A program made the position numbers and the translations under genes. Below the pieces are notes generated by a model, which was not told the origin of the DNA, made no database searches, and was given only the letters and a program-made list of their open reading frames with translations. From the NCBI GenBank assembly GCA_035650255.1, contig DASRIA010000047.1, positions 1 through 43,974 on the forward strand: 43,974 bases of DNA. Reading direction: 5' to 3'. Source of the stretch: DASRIA01 sp035650255. Lineage in GTDB: Bacteria > Actinomycetota > Thermoleophilia > Solirubrobacterales > JBBDJG01. Position 1 is the stretch's first letter. Each line of letters begins with the position of its first letter. Positions 16,078 through 24,950 of the stretch are shown in pieces.

Positions 16078-16124
16078 CCCGCCGCGATCCGAAAGCCCGA
16101 GCGCCGCGTTAGATTCGCGGCGCT

Positions 16125-18149
16125 TTGAGCGTTACCGAACCCCAGACGGCGGCGCCCGGGTGGTCGCTGGGCGTCGACGTCGGCGGCACCTTCACCGACG
16201 CCGTGCTCACCGGCCCCGGCGGCGTCTTCACCGGCAAGGTCGCGACCACGCCCGCCGACCAGGCGGAGGGGGTGATGGCCGCCGTCCGCATCGTGCTCGA
16301 CCGCGCGGGGATCGAACCCCGCGACGTGGCCACGTTCGGTCACGGGATGACGGTCGCCACCAACGCACTGCTCGAAGAGCGGGGCGCGCGCACGGCGCTG
16401 CTGACAACCAAGGGGTTCACCGACGTGCTTGCGCTCGCCCGCCAGACACGGCCGGAGCTCTACCGCCCCTGCCGGGCCCGGCCGGCGCCGCTCGTCCCGC
16501 CCGAGCTGCGCCTGCCCGTGGCCGAGCGCTGCGACCCCGGCGGCGTCCTACACGAGCTGGACGAGGAGCAGCTGGCAGAGACGGTCGAGCGCCTCGGCGC
16601 CGCGCAGGTCTCCTCCGTCGCCGTCTGCCTGCTCCACTCGTACGCTCATCCGGACCACGAGCGGCGCGTGGCGCGCGCCGTGCAAGAGGCGCTGCCGCAC
16701 GTGCACGTGTCGGCCTCGCACGAGCTCGTGAGCGTGTTCCGCGAGTACGAGCGCACCTCCACGACCGTGATCGACGCATACCTGTCGCCGTTGCTGCGCG
16801 GCTATCTGGACCGGCTTTCCGAACAGGCCGCGCGGACGGGCCTGCCCGAGCCGGAGATCATGCGCTCGAGCGGTGGGCTGACGACCGCCGGCGAGGCCGG
16901 CCGCCACGCCGCCTGGACCGTGCTGTCCGGGCCCGCGGCGGGCGCAGTCGGAGCTGCGCGCGCGGGCGCGCTCTCGGGGCACGACGACCTGCTGTCGTTC
17001 GACATGGGCGGCACGTCGTGCGACGTGGCGGTGATCGACGGCGGGGTCGTGCGGGCGGCGACGGAGCAGTCGATTGCCGGCCGGCCGATCCAGCTCCCCA
17101 TGGTCGACGTGCACACCGTGGGCGCCGGCGGAGGCAGCATCGGCTGGGCCGACGCCGGGGGTGCGCTGCGCACCGGCCCGCGGTCGGCGGGGGCCGACCC
17201 GGGGCCGGCCTGCTACGGGCGCGGAGGCCTGGAGCCGACCGTCACCGACGCGAACCTCTTGCTCGGTTACCTGGGCGCCGACGCGCCCCTGGCCGGCGGC
17301 GTGCGCCTCGACCGCGACGCCGCCGAGGAGGCGGTGCGGCAGCTCGCCGGCGCGCTCGGGCTCGACACGCTGGAGGCCGCCCGGGGCATCGTGCGCGTGG
17401 CCGACGAGGAGATGCTGCGCGCCCTGCGGGTCGCGACGGTCGAGCGCGGCGTGGACCCCCGCCGGTACGTGCTGGTCGCATTTGGCGGCGCGGGCCCGAT
17501 GCACGCGGCGCGGCTTGCCGCGGAGCTCGGCATCGGGCGCGTCGTGTGCCCGGGTGCAGCCGGCGTCCTGTCCGCGCTCGGCCTCGCGACCGCGGGCCGG
17601 AGGCGCGACGCCGTGCGGACAGTCCTGATGTCGGAGGACGACGTGCGCACCGGGCGCGCGGCCGGCGTCGCGCAGGAGCTGGCGGCGGAGGCAGCGCGCG
17701 GGCTCGACTCGCCCCACATCGAGGTGACCTGGGACGTCCGCTACCGCGGCCAGGCGTTCGAGCTGCCGATCGCGGCGCCCGGGGACGCGGACCTCGCCTC
17801 GCTCAGGGAGCGGTTCGAGCAGGCTCATCGCGACCGCTACGGCTACTCGGACCCGGCGGGAGGGCTCGAGGTGGTGAACCTGGGCGCGACGGCGACCGCC
17901 GCGCGCCCCGGCGAGGACCGGCCGGTCGGCGGCGCGCCGGGCGCGCCCCCGCGCAGCGCGAGGGCGGCGGACTTCGGCGGGCGCACGGTGGACACGGAGG
18001 TGCTCTCCGGCCCGCCCCCGGCAGGCGAGCAGCTGCGCGGCCCCGCGGTGCTCGAGCTCGCCGAGGCGACCGTGGTCGTACCGCCGGGATGGACGGCCAC
18101 GTCGGACCGCCAGGGAGCCGTGCTGCTCGACCGGGACGGCGCGCGATGA
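16125..18149 (+). CDS. hyuA: Hydantoinase/oxoprolinase family protein, subunit A
   Basis: A 674-aa HyuA-type ATP-dependent amidohydrolase subunit. The N-terminal actin-like ATPase signature (LGVDVGGTFTDAV) and the second motif (LLSFDMGGTSCDVAVIDGG) are clear, as is the acidic/His site (DVHTVGAGGGSIGW). Relatives hydrolyse N-methylhydantoin or 5-oxoproline, or carboxylate acetone/acetophenone; the substrate is not decided here. The start is TTG 16125 without a ribosome site. It overlaps subunit B by 4 nt (ATGA), which shows the two form one enzyme. Confidence 0.9.
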   Translation: MSVTEPQTAAPGWSLGVDVGGTFTDAVLTGPGGVFTGKVATTPADQAEGVMAAVRIVLDRAGIEPRDVATFGHGMTVATNALLEERGARTALLTTKGFTDVLALARQTRPELYRPCRARPAPLVPPELRLPVAERCDPGGVLHELDEEQLAETVERLGAAQVSSVAVCLLHSYAHPDHERRVARAVQEALPHVHVSASHELVSVFREYERTSTTVIDAYLSPLLRGYLDRLSEQAARTGLPEPEIMRSSGGLTTAGEAGRHAAWTVLSGPAAGAVGAARAGALSGHDDLLSFDMGGTSCDVAVIDGGVVRAATEQSIAGRPIQLPMVDVHTVGAGGGSIGWADAGGALRTGPRSAGADPGPACYGRGGLEPTVTDANLLLGYLGADAPLAGGVRLDRDAAEEAVRQLAGALGLDTLEAARGIVRVADEEMLRALRVATVERGVDPRRYVLVAFGGAGPMHAARLAAELGIGRVVCPGAAGVLSALGLATAGRRRDAVRTVLMSEDDVRTGRAAGVAQELAAEAARGLDSPHIEVTWDVRYRGQAFELPIAAPGDADLASLRERFEQAHRDRYGYSDPAGGLEVVNLGATATAARPGEDRPVGGAPGAPPRSARAADFGGRTVDTEVLSGPPPAGEQLRGPAVLELAEATVVVPPGWTATSDRQGAVLLDRDGAR

Positions 18150-19696
18150 GCGCGCGCCTCGACCCGGTCACGCTGCAGGTGATGCTGGGCGGCCTGCGCG
18201 CCGTCTGCGAGGAGATGGGCGCGGTGCTCGTGCGCGCCGCGCACTCGGCCAACATCAAGGAGCGGCGGGACGCCTCGACAGCCCTGTTCGATGCGCAGGG
18301 CCAGATGGTCATGCAGGCCGAGCACATCCCCGTGCACCTGGGCGCGATGCCCGACGCGGTCGCCGCCGTCCTGCACGAGGAGCACGCGGCGGGCGACACG
18401 TGGATCATGAACGACCCCTACCACGGCGGCACGCACCTGCCCGACATCACGCTGGTGTCGCCGCTGTTTCGCGGGACGCGACATGTCGGCTTCGCCGCCA
18501 CGCGCGCCCATCACGCCGACGTCGGCGGCGAGGTGCCGGGGAGCATGCCGGCGCGCTCCCGCCGCCTCGCGCAGGAGGGCGTCGTGATCCCTCCCACCCG
18601 CCTGGCTCGCGACTGGGAGGTCCACCCCGGCACGCTGGACTCGCTCGTGGCGGCGATGCGCGGGCCCCGTCAGCGTGCCGCGGACCTGCGCGCCCAGCTC
18701 GCGGCCAACCGGCTGGCCGCCCGGCGCATGGGCGAGCTGGCGGACCGTCACGGCGACGAGACGCTCGACCGCGCGATGGACGAGGTCCTGCTGTACGCCG
18801 AGCGGCGCACGCGCGCGTCGATCGCCGAGATGCCCGACGGCCGCTACCACGCGTCGGACGTGCTCGAGGACGACGCCGCCGGCGCGGCGCACGATCTGCG
18901 CATCGAATGCGAGGTGCGGATCTCGGGCGAGGAGCTGACCGTGGACTTCGCCGGCACGGCCCCGCAGACGGACGGCAATCTCAACTGCCCGCTGTCGGTG
19001 ACGAAGTCCGCCGTCTATTACGTGGTGCGCGTGCTCACGGATCCCGACCTCCCGCCATCGGCCGGCGCCTACCGCCCGGTGCACGTGAGCGCGCCGCCGG
19101 GCACCGTGCTGAACGCCCAGCCGCCGGCCGCGGTGGCGGGCGGCAACGTCGAGACGTCGAGCCGGATCGCCGACGTCACGATGGCGGCACTCGGTCAGGC
19201 GGTGCCCGCACCCGCAGCCGGCCAGGGAACCATGAACAACCTGACGCTCGGCAACGAGCGGTTCACCTACTACGAGACGCTCGGCGGCGGGCAGGGCGCG
19301 TGCCCCGACGCCGACGGCCCGTCCGCGGTGCACGTCGCGATGAGCAACACGCTGAACACGCCGATCGAGGCACTCGAGGCGGAGTTCCCGCTGCGGGTCC
19401 GCGAGTACGCGGTGCGCCGCGGGTCCGGGGGCGCCGGCCGCCACGCGGGCGGGGCCGGGGTGGTCCGCGAGGTCGAGGCGCTCGAGCCGATGACCTTCTC
19501 GCTGCTCACGGAGCGGCGCCGCGTGCCGCCCCCGGGGGCGGCCGGGGGCGGGCCCGGCTCCCCGGGCCGGAACATCCTCCTGCGGGCGGGGGAAGCGCCG
19601 CTGGTGCTGCCCTCGAAGGCGGAGGGCGAGCTGCGCCCCGGAGACCGGCTGCGCCTGGAGACGCCCGGGGGCGGCGGCCACGGGGCCGGGCCCTGA
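18146..19696 (+). CDS. hyuB: Hydantoinase B/oxoprolinase family protein, subunit B
   Basis: 516 aa from the ATG at 18146, overlapping the subunit A stop. The frame is open far upstream, but only the part from MSARLDPVTLQVMLGGL has the family sequence. Typical stretches: HSANIKERRDASTALFD, NDPYHGGTHLPDITLVSP, GNLNCPLSVTKSAVYY, PAAVAGGNVETSSRI and the C-terminal LETPGGGGHGAG. Subunit B carries the cleavage-coupled half of the ATP-driven amidohydrolase. Confidence 0.92.
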   Translation: MSARLDPVTLQVMLGGLRAVCEEMGAVLVRAAHSANIKERRDASTALFDAQGQMVMQAEHIPVHLGAMPDAVAAVLHEEHAAGDTWIMNDPYHGGTHLPDITLVSPLFRGTRHVGFAATRAHHADVGGEVPGSMPARSRRLAQEGVVIPPTRLARDWEVHPGTLDSLVAAMRGPRQRAADLRAQLAANRLAARRMGELADRHGDETLDRAMDEVLLYAERRTRASIAEMPDGRYHASDVLEDDAAGAAHDLRIECEVRISGEELTVDFAGTAPQTDGNLNCPLSVTKSAVYYVVRVLTDPDLPPSAGAYRPVHVSAPPGTVLNAQPPAAVAGGNVETSSRIADVTMAALGQAVPAPAAGQGTMNNLTLGNERFTYYETLGGGQGACPDADGPSAVHVAMSNTLNTPIEALEAEFPLRVREYAVRRGSGGAGRHAGGAGVVREVEALEPMTFSLLTERRRVPPPGAAGGGPGSPGRNILLRAGEAPLVLPSKAEGELRPGDRLRLETPGGGGHGAGP

Positions 19697-19757
19697 CAGG
19701 ACGTCGATTCACGGTCGTACAGCCGTCCGGGTCGCTGACTGATCCACCGATCACGAC

Positions 19758-19786
19758 TTGGAACTTTGGAGGTCAGCCCCTACAAT
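19758..19786 (+). promoter_or_regulatory. Sigma-70-type promoter TTGGAA-N17-TACAAT
   Basis: TTGGAA at 19758-19763 and TACAAT at 19781-19786 are separated by exactly 17 nt. Transcription would begin near 19793. It serves the DUF1802 and DUF1152 genes. Directly after it, 19792-19802 pairs with 19809-19819 around a TTTTTT loop (11 bp with two G-U), forming a hairpin at the transcript's 5' end. Confidence 0.72.
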
Positions 19787-19900
19787 GGGCCGCAGTGAGC
19801 GGTTTTTTCCGCTTGCTGCGGGCTTCAGGCGCCACCGATTTCAGGGGGATTCAAGCCACCGGCCACGGAATCCGTGCGTCCCGACCCGCACCCCAAACCG

Positions 19901-20545
19901 ATGCCAGTCGCGTTCAAAGAATGGGCCGTAACCGTGCGCGCACTCGCCGAGGGCGAGCAGCTGCTCACCCTCCGGAAAGGCGGGATCCGGGAGGAGAACA
20001 AGCATTTCGAGCTCGATCACGAGCGCTTTTTCCTCTACCCCACCTTCGATCACCAACGTAACAACCTGGTCAGACAGTCCCATCACCCCGAGCTCCGGCG
20101 GGCGCTGGAGGAGGGTGTGTGGGCGGACGGCGAGCCGCCGCCCAAGGCCCTGATCCAGGACGGCGGGATCGAGCAGCCGGACCGGGTCCGCATCCGCGCC
20201 TGGGCCGAGGTGCACGAGCACTACGAGGTCGCCGACCCGCGGATCGTGGACTCGCTCAGCCCGTTCCACATCTGGACGCCCGACTACGCCTTCAAGCGGC
20301 TGCGCTGGAAGCCGCGCCACCCGCTGCACGTGCTCGTGCTGCGGGTCTACAGGATCCAGCGGCCCGTGACCGTCCGGGTGCGCCCGGAGTACGAGGGCTG
20401 CAAGTCCTGGGTCGAGATCGACCGCGACCTGCCGTTCGAGGGCACTCCCGTGATCGCCGACGAGGAGTTCGAGCGCGCAGCGGCGGGCATCGAGGCGATC
20501 GTGCGCGAGGCGAGCGTGCTCGCCCCGGCCGCCTCGGTCGCCTGA
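19901..20545 (+). CDS. DUF1802-like protein
   Basis: 214 aa from the ATG at 19901 (GTG 19874 adds nine residues). The sequence VAFKEWAVTVRALAEGEQLLTLRKGGI...HFELDHERFFLYPTFDHQ is characteristic of the DUF1802 family, whose function is unknown. The later stretch HPLHVLVLRVYRIQRPVTV is also family-like. The conserved charged residues (KGGI, HERF.LYPT.DHQ) suggest nucleic acid or nucleotide binding, but this is speculative. It has its own promoter and a long 5' leader. Confidence 0.8.
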   Translation: MPVAFKEWAVTVRALAEGEQLLTLRKGGIREENKHFELDHERFFLYPTFDHQRNNLVRQSHHPELRRALEEGVWADGEPPPKALIQDGGIEQPDRVRIRAWAEVHEHYEVADPRIVDSLSPFHIWTPDYAFKRLRWKPRHPLHVLVLRVYRIQRPVTVRVRPEYEGCKSWVEIDRDLPFEGTPVIADEEFERAAAGIEAIVREASVLAPAASVA

Positions 20546-20586
20546 GCACCGGGCTGACTCGAGCCCACCGCTCGCTGCACGAGATC

Positions 20587-21504
20587 GTGCGCGCGGCGTC
20601 GCGCGCGCTGGTCCTCGGCATCGGCGGCGGCGGAGACGTCGTGGGAGCGCTGGCGCCCGCAGAGCTGTGCCGCGCACTCGGGACCGCGCCGGTCCTGGGC
20701 GGGGTGACCTGGGAGCGCCTCCCCATCGACCCGAAGCCCGGCCCGCGCTCCGCCGCGGAGATCCTGGACGGGACCGAGATCGCGCCGGGCGTGCTGCTGG
20801 CCGACCGGCAGACGCGCACGCAGGACGGCGCGGTGTTTGCCGAGTCCCGCATGGCCGAGCACCTCGGTGAGCAGACCGTGCTGGTCGATCCCGGCCTGGG
20901 ACCGGCGCGCATCGCCGCGAGCCTCGAACAGGCGGCCGCGGAGCTGGGCATCGACCTGTTCGTGTTCGTGGACGTCGGCGGCGACGTCCTGGGGGCGGGC
21001 TCCGAGCCCGGGCTGGCGAGCCCGCTGTGCGACGCCGTGATGCTGGCCGCGGGAGTGCTGCTCGAGCGGGCCGGGGCGAGCATCGTGGGCGCGATCTTCG
21101 GGCCCGGCTGTGACGGGGAGCTGACGATCGAGGAGCTGCTCGGCCGCCTGGCGCTGCTGGCGGGAGCAGGCGGGTTGTACGCGATCGAGGGGCTCACGCC
21201 GGAAGCCGTCGACCAGGTGGAACGGGCAGCCGCAGCGATACCGACCGAGGCCAGCGCCCAGGCGGTGCGCTGCGCGCGCGGGGAGGTCGGCGTCGCCACC
21301 ATCCGCGGTGGGCGCCGCACGGTGCACCTCACGCCGCTGGGAGCGGCGACCGTGTACTTCGATCCCGAGATCGCGCTGGAGAGCGCCGCTCCGCTCGCCC
21401 GCGCGGTGCTCGACGCTCCCGACCTGCTGGCCGCGCAGGAAACGCTGCACGCGCTGGGCATCAGAACGGAGCTCGAATACGAGCGCACCGCCGGCGACAG
21501 ATGA
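20587..21504 (+). CDS. DUF1152-like protein
   Basis: About 305 aa from GTG 20587. The conserved first strand and Gly-rich loop (RALVLGIGGGGDVVGAL) starts 5 residues later, and relatives often have a longer helix before it, so a non-canonical CTG at 20575 is possible. Other motifs: DLFVFVDVGGDVLGAGSEPGLASPL and GAIFGPGCDGELT. The Gly-rich and Asp-rich loops suggest a Rossmann-like nucleotide or sugar-phosphate site. The family is known mainly from archaea and a few bacteria, with no assigned activity. It follows the DUF1802 gene by 41 nt. Confidence 0.78.
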   Translation: MRAASRALVLGIGGGGDVVGALAPAELCRALGTAPVLGGVTWERLPIDPKPGPRSAAEILDGTEIAPGVLLADRQTRTQDGAVFAESRMAEHLGEQTVLVDPGLGPARIAASLEQAAAELGIDLFVFVDVGGDVLGAGSEPGLASPLCDAVMLAAGVLLERAGASIVGAIFGPGCDGELTIEELLGRLALLAGAGGLYAIEGLTPEAVDQVERAAAAIPTEASAQAVRCARGEVGVATIRGGRRTVHLTPLGAATVYFDPEIALESAAPLARAVLDAPDLLAAQETLHALGIRTELEYERTAGDR

Positions 21505-21511
21505 CAGCCGC

Positions 21512-21541
21512 GCCGGATCTTCCCTAGCCGGAGGATCCGGC
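21512..21541 (+). terminator. Hairpin after the DUF1152 gene
   Basis: A perfect 8-bp stem GCCGGATC (21512-21519) with 21534-21541 around a 14-nt loop, 8 nt after the stop codon. No U-tract follows, so it is probably a 3'-end stabilising or weak terminator hairpin. Confidence 0.5.
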
Positions 21542-21563
21542 AGCTCCGAGGTATGGTGGCGGG

Positions 21564-22328
21564 GTGCCCTGGGTCGAGACGCCATCGCTGTCGTTCACGG
21601 CCCGGCACGAGGCATCTCAGGTGGACGACGCGCTCGCCGTGCTCGACGACCTCGAGCAGCACCGGGCGCGTCTCGAGCAGCTGCTGCCACGCGTGCCCGC
21701 GAACGTGACGGTGATCCTGCACGACTCGCCGGTGCAGCTGCTGTTCGCGAGCCCGATGCTGGCGGTGATGCGGCGCTTTGCCTCCCGTGCGGCGCGGCGC
21801 TACATGGTGGGCTGGTACCGGACCGGCGAGGTGCATGTGCTGGCGCCGCCGGCGCTGCGCGACATCTCCGCCGGCCCCGACTCAGAGCGGGCCCTGCTGC
21901 TGAGCCCGCGCCGCACGTACACCGCGCTGGCGATCGGGACCAACAACCCGCTGCTGCCGCCTCCTGCCCGGCCCGGCCGGGTGGCCCGGCTGCTGCGCAC
22001 CGCGTGGCAGGCGGAAGGGGCCGCGCAGCACTTCGCCGGTCAGGTGCCGTTCCTGCGCGCGGCGATCGCGACGCGCCTGCGCGGCGGCAGGGTGCGGTTC
22101 CCGCCCGGCGTCCGGGACGCAGGCCTGATCGGCGGCACCATCTACGACCTGCTCCAGCAGGAGCGGGGCGAGCGCGCCTGCGTGCGCCTGGCCACCCATC
22201 CCGCCGGCGATCACATGAAGGCGCTGGAGGAGGCGTTCGGCAGCTCGCGGCACGAGATCGAGGCCGCCTGGCGCGAACACCTCGACCGCCTCGCCACACC
22301 CGCGCCCGACGTCTCGCCCGTGGGTTAG
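21564..22328 (+). CDS. Gluzincin-fold-like protein apparently lacking HEXXH
   Basis: 254 aa from GTG 21564. The C-terminal half resembles Peptidase_MA-type gluzincins: AWQAEGAAQHFAGQ matches the W-x-x-EG-x-A-x-Y/H-F segment that carries the third zinc ligand (Glu151), and LIGGTIYDLLQQERGE...ALEEAFGSSRHEIEAAWREHL matches the tail. Where HEXXH should lie (~residues 114-126) the sequence is SPRRTYTALAIG, without His-Glu. No signal peptide is seen. I infer a catalytically dead or repurposed homologue; the family assignment is tentative. Confidence 0.6.
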   Translation: MPWVETPSLSFTARHEASQVDDALAVLDDLEQHRARLEQLLPRVPANVTVILHDSPVQLLFASPMLAVMRRFASRAARRYMVGWYRTGEVHVLAPPALRDISAGPDSERALLLSPRRTYTALAIGTNNPLLPPPARPGRVARLLRTAWQAEGAAQHFAGQVPFLRAAIATRLRGGRVRFPPGVRDAGLIGGTIYDLLQQERGERACVRLATHPAGDHMKALEEAFGSSRHEIEAAWREHLDRLATPAPDVSPVG

Positions 22329-22367
22329 GCGGCGCGGTTCCGGCCGCTCCCTGCTACCTACCGACCC

Positions 22368-23708
22368 ATGGAACGCATGACGCGCCGCCAGCTCGTGGTG
22401 CGCGGCGGCGCCGTCGCCGGCGCGGCCGCGGTCGGCTCGCTCGCCGTCGCCCGGGAGGCGAACCGGCCCGGCACGGGAGTGAGCGTGCCCGCGCAGGGGC
22501 CGGCCCGGCCGCTGAAGGGCCTCGCGCTGGGCGGCTTCGGGCCGCTGCGGTCACCTCACGACCCACACGACTATCTCGAGTGGGGCAACCGCGAGTTCGT
22601 GCGCGACAGCCGCACCGACGTGATCCGCCTGCAGGTCTCCTGGAAGTTCCTGCAGCCGCAGGCGCCCGCCGGCCGGGAGGCGTCGTGGGACCAGCTCAAC
22701 CGCGACCACGGCAGCGGTGCGCTGCAGCGCCTCGACCGCCAGATCGCCACCGCCAATCGCGACCGGGTGCGCGTGATCCTCGGCCTCTATCACTCCTATC
22801 CGGAATGGTCGAACGGAGCCGCGCCCGGGAGCGCCGAGCCGGTCACTGACAAGCCGGCCGACGCAAAGCTCCCGCTCGACGTGTCTCCGCAGGGCCCGTG
22901 GTCGTGGTTCGTCGAGTACCTGGCGGCCCGGTACGGCACGTCGCGCCGCAACCCCGCCGGGCCGCGCCCGCGCGCGGGGCGGCGCCCCGAGCAGGCGGGC
23001 AACCCCGCGGGCGCCACGATCTGGGGCCTCGAGATCTGCAACGAGCCCAACCTCCTGTGCTGGCCGCAGGCGGGGGTCGCGGGAGTCGTCACGGCCATGG
23101 CCACGACGGCCGCGCGGGCGGTGGCCGGGCGGCCGCATCCCGCCCTGCTCCTGCTCCCCGCGACGTCGGACTTCCCCGACGCCGACGTGATCGAGCAGGG
23201 CGTCATCGTGGCCACCGGGTGGCCCGGCTTCACGTCGGCGGTGCTGGAGGGATTGCGGGGCCTTTACACGAGCGGCGCGGCGCTGCCCGCCTGGTCGCAC
23301 CACAACTACCGCGACACGAAGGCGGCCGACGGGCGCCGCGACCGCGCGGAACAGGTGATCCGCCTGCTGCGGGAGCGCACATGGCCCGGCGACCAGCGCC
23401 TCTATCTGACCGAAGGGGGCGTCGACCTGGACCGGCTCGGACCCAGCCACTGCCCCGAGCTGGACCTGCCCGCGGGCGCGGATGGCGCGGCCGCGCGCGA
23501 GCTCTGCCAGGCACGACTCATCCGGGAGGGGTTCGCTGCGATGAGCAGTCCCGACGTGGCGCTGTGGACGCAGTACAAGCTGAACGACGAGCGCGCGGAC
23601 GTGACCACCGCGTCGGGGCTGCGCCGCGACTTCCGGTTCGCCGCCGACGGGACGCCGATCGGGCCGGGGCCCGAGCGCCCCGCGTGGCACGTGTGGCGGG
23701 ACCTCTAG
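22368..23708 (+). CDS. Tat-exported TIM-barrel glycoside-hydrolase-like protein
   Basis: 446 aa. The N-terminus (MTRRQLVVRGGAVAGAAAV) is a twin-arginine signal with a hydrophobic core. The body has the clan GH-A pattern: IWGLEICNEPNLL ends strand 4 with the putative acid/base Glu226 after Asn225, and LYLTEGGVD supplies the putative nucleophile Glu349. HHNY (residues 311-314) lies between, as in GH5/GH39-like enzymes. It should act on a polysaccharide or glycoside outside the membrane; the substrate is unknown. It stands alone after the gluzincin-like gene (39-nt gap). Confidence 0.82.
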   Translation: MERMTRRQLVVRGGAVAGAAAVGSLAVAREANRPGTGVSVPAQGPARPLKGLALGGFGPLRSPHDPHDYLEWGNREFVRDSRTDVIRLQVSWKFLQPQAPAGREASWDQLNRDHGSGALQRLDRQIATANRDRVRVILGLYHSYPEWSNGAAPGSAEPVTDKPADAKLPLDVSPQGPWSWFVEYLAARYGTSRRNPAGPRPRAGRRPEQAGNPAGATIWGLEICNEPNLLCWPQAGVAGVVTAMATTAARAVAGRPHPALLLLPATSDFPDADVIEQGVIVATGWPGFTSAVLEGLRGLYTSGAALPAWSHHNYRDTKAADGRRDRAEQVIRLLRERTWPGDQRLYLTEGGVDLDRLGPSHCPELDLPAGADGAAARELCQARLIREGFAAMSSPDVALWTQYKLNDERADVTTASGLRRDFRFAADGTPIGPGPERPAWHVWRDL

Positions 23709-23767
23709 CCGCAGGATGGCCGCCCCGCTCGGTGCGGCCCACGCCTTCCGGGGGTTAGTCTCGCCGC

Positions 23768-24034
23768 GTGGGATGGCTGCGCGATCAGGTTCGCGAGTAT
23801 CGCGAGGAGAGACGCAGGGGCCGCGAACGCATGGTTGCCGAAGGGTTGCCGCCCTACCGCTGGTACCAGAAGCTCTTGATCAGGGGCGGCTTTCTGCTTG
23901 GCGTCTATCTGCTCATCTGGGGCGACACGGTTGACCGTGTGTTCGGTGCGTTCATGGCCGGCGTGCCACTCGCCATGTGGACGTGGGCGGCGGTGATGGT
24001 CCTTCGTGAAGGGCGGTGGCGCAGCCCCGATTAG
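23768..24034 (+). CDS. Small membrane protein, unknown function
   Basis: 88 aa from GTG 23768. A strongly basic/acidic N-terminal helix (LRDQVREYREERRRGRERM) is followed by two hydrophobic segments, ~LLIRGGFLLGVYLLIWG and ~VFGAFMAGVPLAMWTWAAVM. No family is recognised. It converges with the zinc-ribbon gene on the other strand (25-nt gap). Confidence 0.65.
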   Translation: MGWLRDQVREYREERRRGRERMVAEGLPPYRWYQKLLIRGGFLLGVYLLIWGDTVDRVFGAFMAGVPLAMWTWAAVMVLREGRWRSPD

Positions 24035-24059
24035 TGCGCCGGGAGCGATCCCCTCGACT

Positions 24060-24551
24060 CTAGGCGCCCGCCAGCCACAGCAGCAGCGCCGCGAGCCCGG
24101 CCGCTGCGAGCAGCCAGGCCAGCACCTTGCCCGGCGCCGGGCCGGACTCGCGCACCTCATGCGGCGCGTGCACGTCGATGTCGCTCTGCAGCAGCACGTC
24201 GCGCGCGATCTCGAGGCCTGACTCCGGCACCAGCACGTCGCGCGGGCCGGCCGCGAGCATGTCGGGGACGTCGAAGCCGGCGGAGCGGCGCAGCGTGCTC
24301 GGCACACCCTCCTCGAGCAACAGCATCTGGATGAACTCGGCCTCGGGCTGCTGGCGGCCCGTGGCCACGCGGCGCAGCTCGCCGCGCGCGTACTGCGGCT
24401 TGATCTTGCGCGCCCGCGCCTGCTTCTCGGTCGTCTCCTGCTCGGCGTTCACCGCGCCCGCATACGTGAGCGGCATGCCGCACTGGGCGCAGAACCGCTC
24501 CTCCAGCGGATACCGCAGCGCGCAACGAGGACATGCGAGCGGCTGGTCCAT
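24060..24551 (-). CDS. Zinc-ribbon and DUF2007-like membrane-anchored protein
   Basis: 163 aa. The N-terminal zinc ribbon is C7-x2-C10...C20-x2-C23 (ACPRCALRYPLEERFCAQCG). The middle (~residues 69-130, EAEFIQMLLLEEGVPSTLRR...DVLVPESGLEIARDVL) matches DUF2007, a family annotated as putative signal-transducing domains. The C-terminus is a transmembrane helix (VLAWLLAAAGLAALLLWL). It begins 3 nt after the mec stop and so appears to be the last gene of the moeZ-cysO-cysM-mec operon. Its role there is unknown. Confidence 0.8.
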   Translation of the reverse strand: MDQPLACPRCALRYPLEERFCAQCGMPLTYAGAVNAEQETTEKQARARKIKPQYARGELRRVATGRQQPEAEFIQMLLLEEGVPSTLRRSAGFDVPDMLAAGPRDVLVPESGLEIARDVLLQSDIDVHAPHEVRESGPAPGKVLAWLLAAAGLAALLLWLAGA

Positions 24552-24554
24552 GAG

Positions 24555-24950
24555 CTAGTCGACCGTCAGCTCGACCTCTTCGACGTCGGGGCCCGTGATG
24601 CGGAAGGCCTTCAGGTCGGGCGCGTCGGGATCGGCAAGCGACACGATCAGCCAGATCGCGCCGGGCCACAGCTCGGCGAAGTTGACGTCCGTCTGGGACG
24701 GGTGCGCGGGGCTCTTCGTGTGCGAGTGGTAGAGGCCCAGTGCCAGCCCGTTCGACTCGATCTCGTCGTTCGTCTTCATCACGAACAGGCCGTCGATCTC
24801 GAACCGCAGCGGGCTGTGGTGGATGTTCTCCGCCGGATACAGCTTGCTCACCGCATCGCCGTCGACCGCGAACAGCCCGCAGCACTCGTTCGGGTAGTCC
24901 TCGCGAGCGTGCCGGACGATCGCGTCCGCGAATTCGCGGGGAACTACCAC
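24555..24950 (-). CDS. mec: JAMM/MPN metalloprotease, Mec-like CysO-cysteine peptidase
   Basis: 131 aa from GTG 24950, which overlaps the cysM stop codon; TTG 24953 is also possible. The JAMM zinc site is complete: Glu22 (PNECCG) and H75-S-H77-x10-D88 (LYHSHTKSPAHPSQTD). In M. tuberculosis the Mec protease releases cysteine from the CysO-cysteine adduct, and gene order here (moeZ-like, cysO, cysM, mec) supports the same job. It may also have to trim the CysO precursor, which here extends past its Gly-Gly. Confidence 0.92.
   Translation of the reverse strand: MVVPREFADAIVRHAREDYPNECCGLFAVDGDAVSKLYPAENIHHSPLRFEIDGLFVMKTNDEIESNGLALGLYHSHTKSPAHPSQTDVNFAELWPGAIWLIVSLADPDAPDLKAFRITGPDVEEVELTVD

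Noticed and set aside
16160..19696. 1178-codon open frame on the plus strand
   Set aside because: Only its last 516 codons (from 18146) are real, encoding hydantoinase B. The first part is a shadow of subunit A in another frame.
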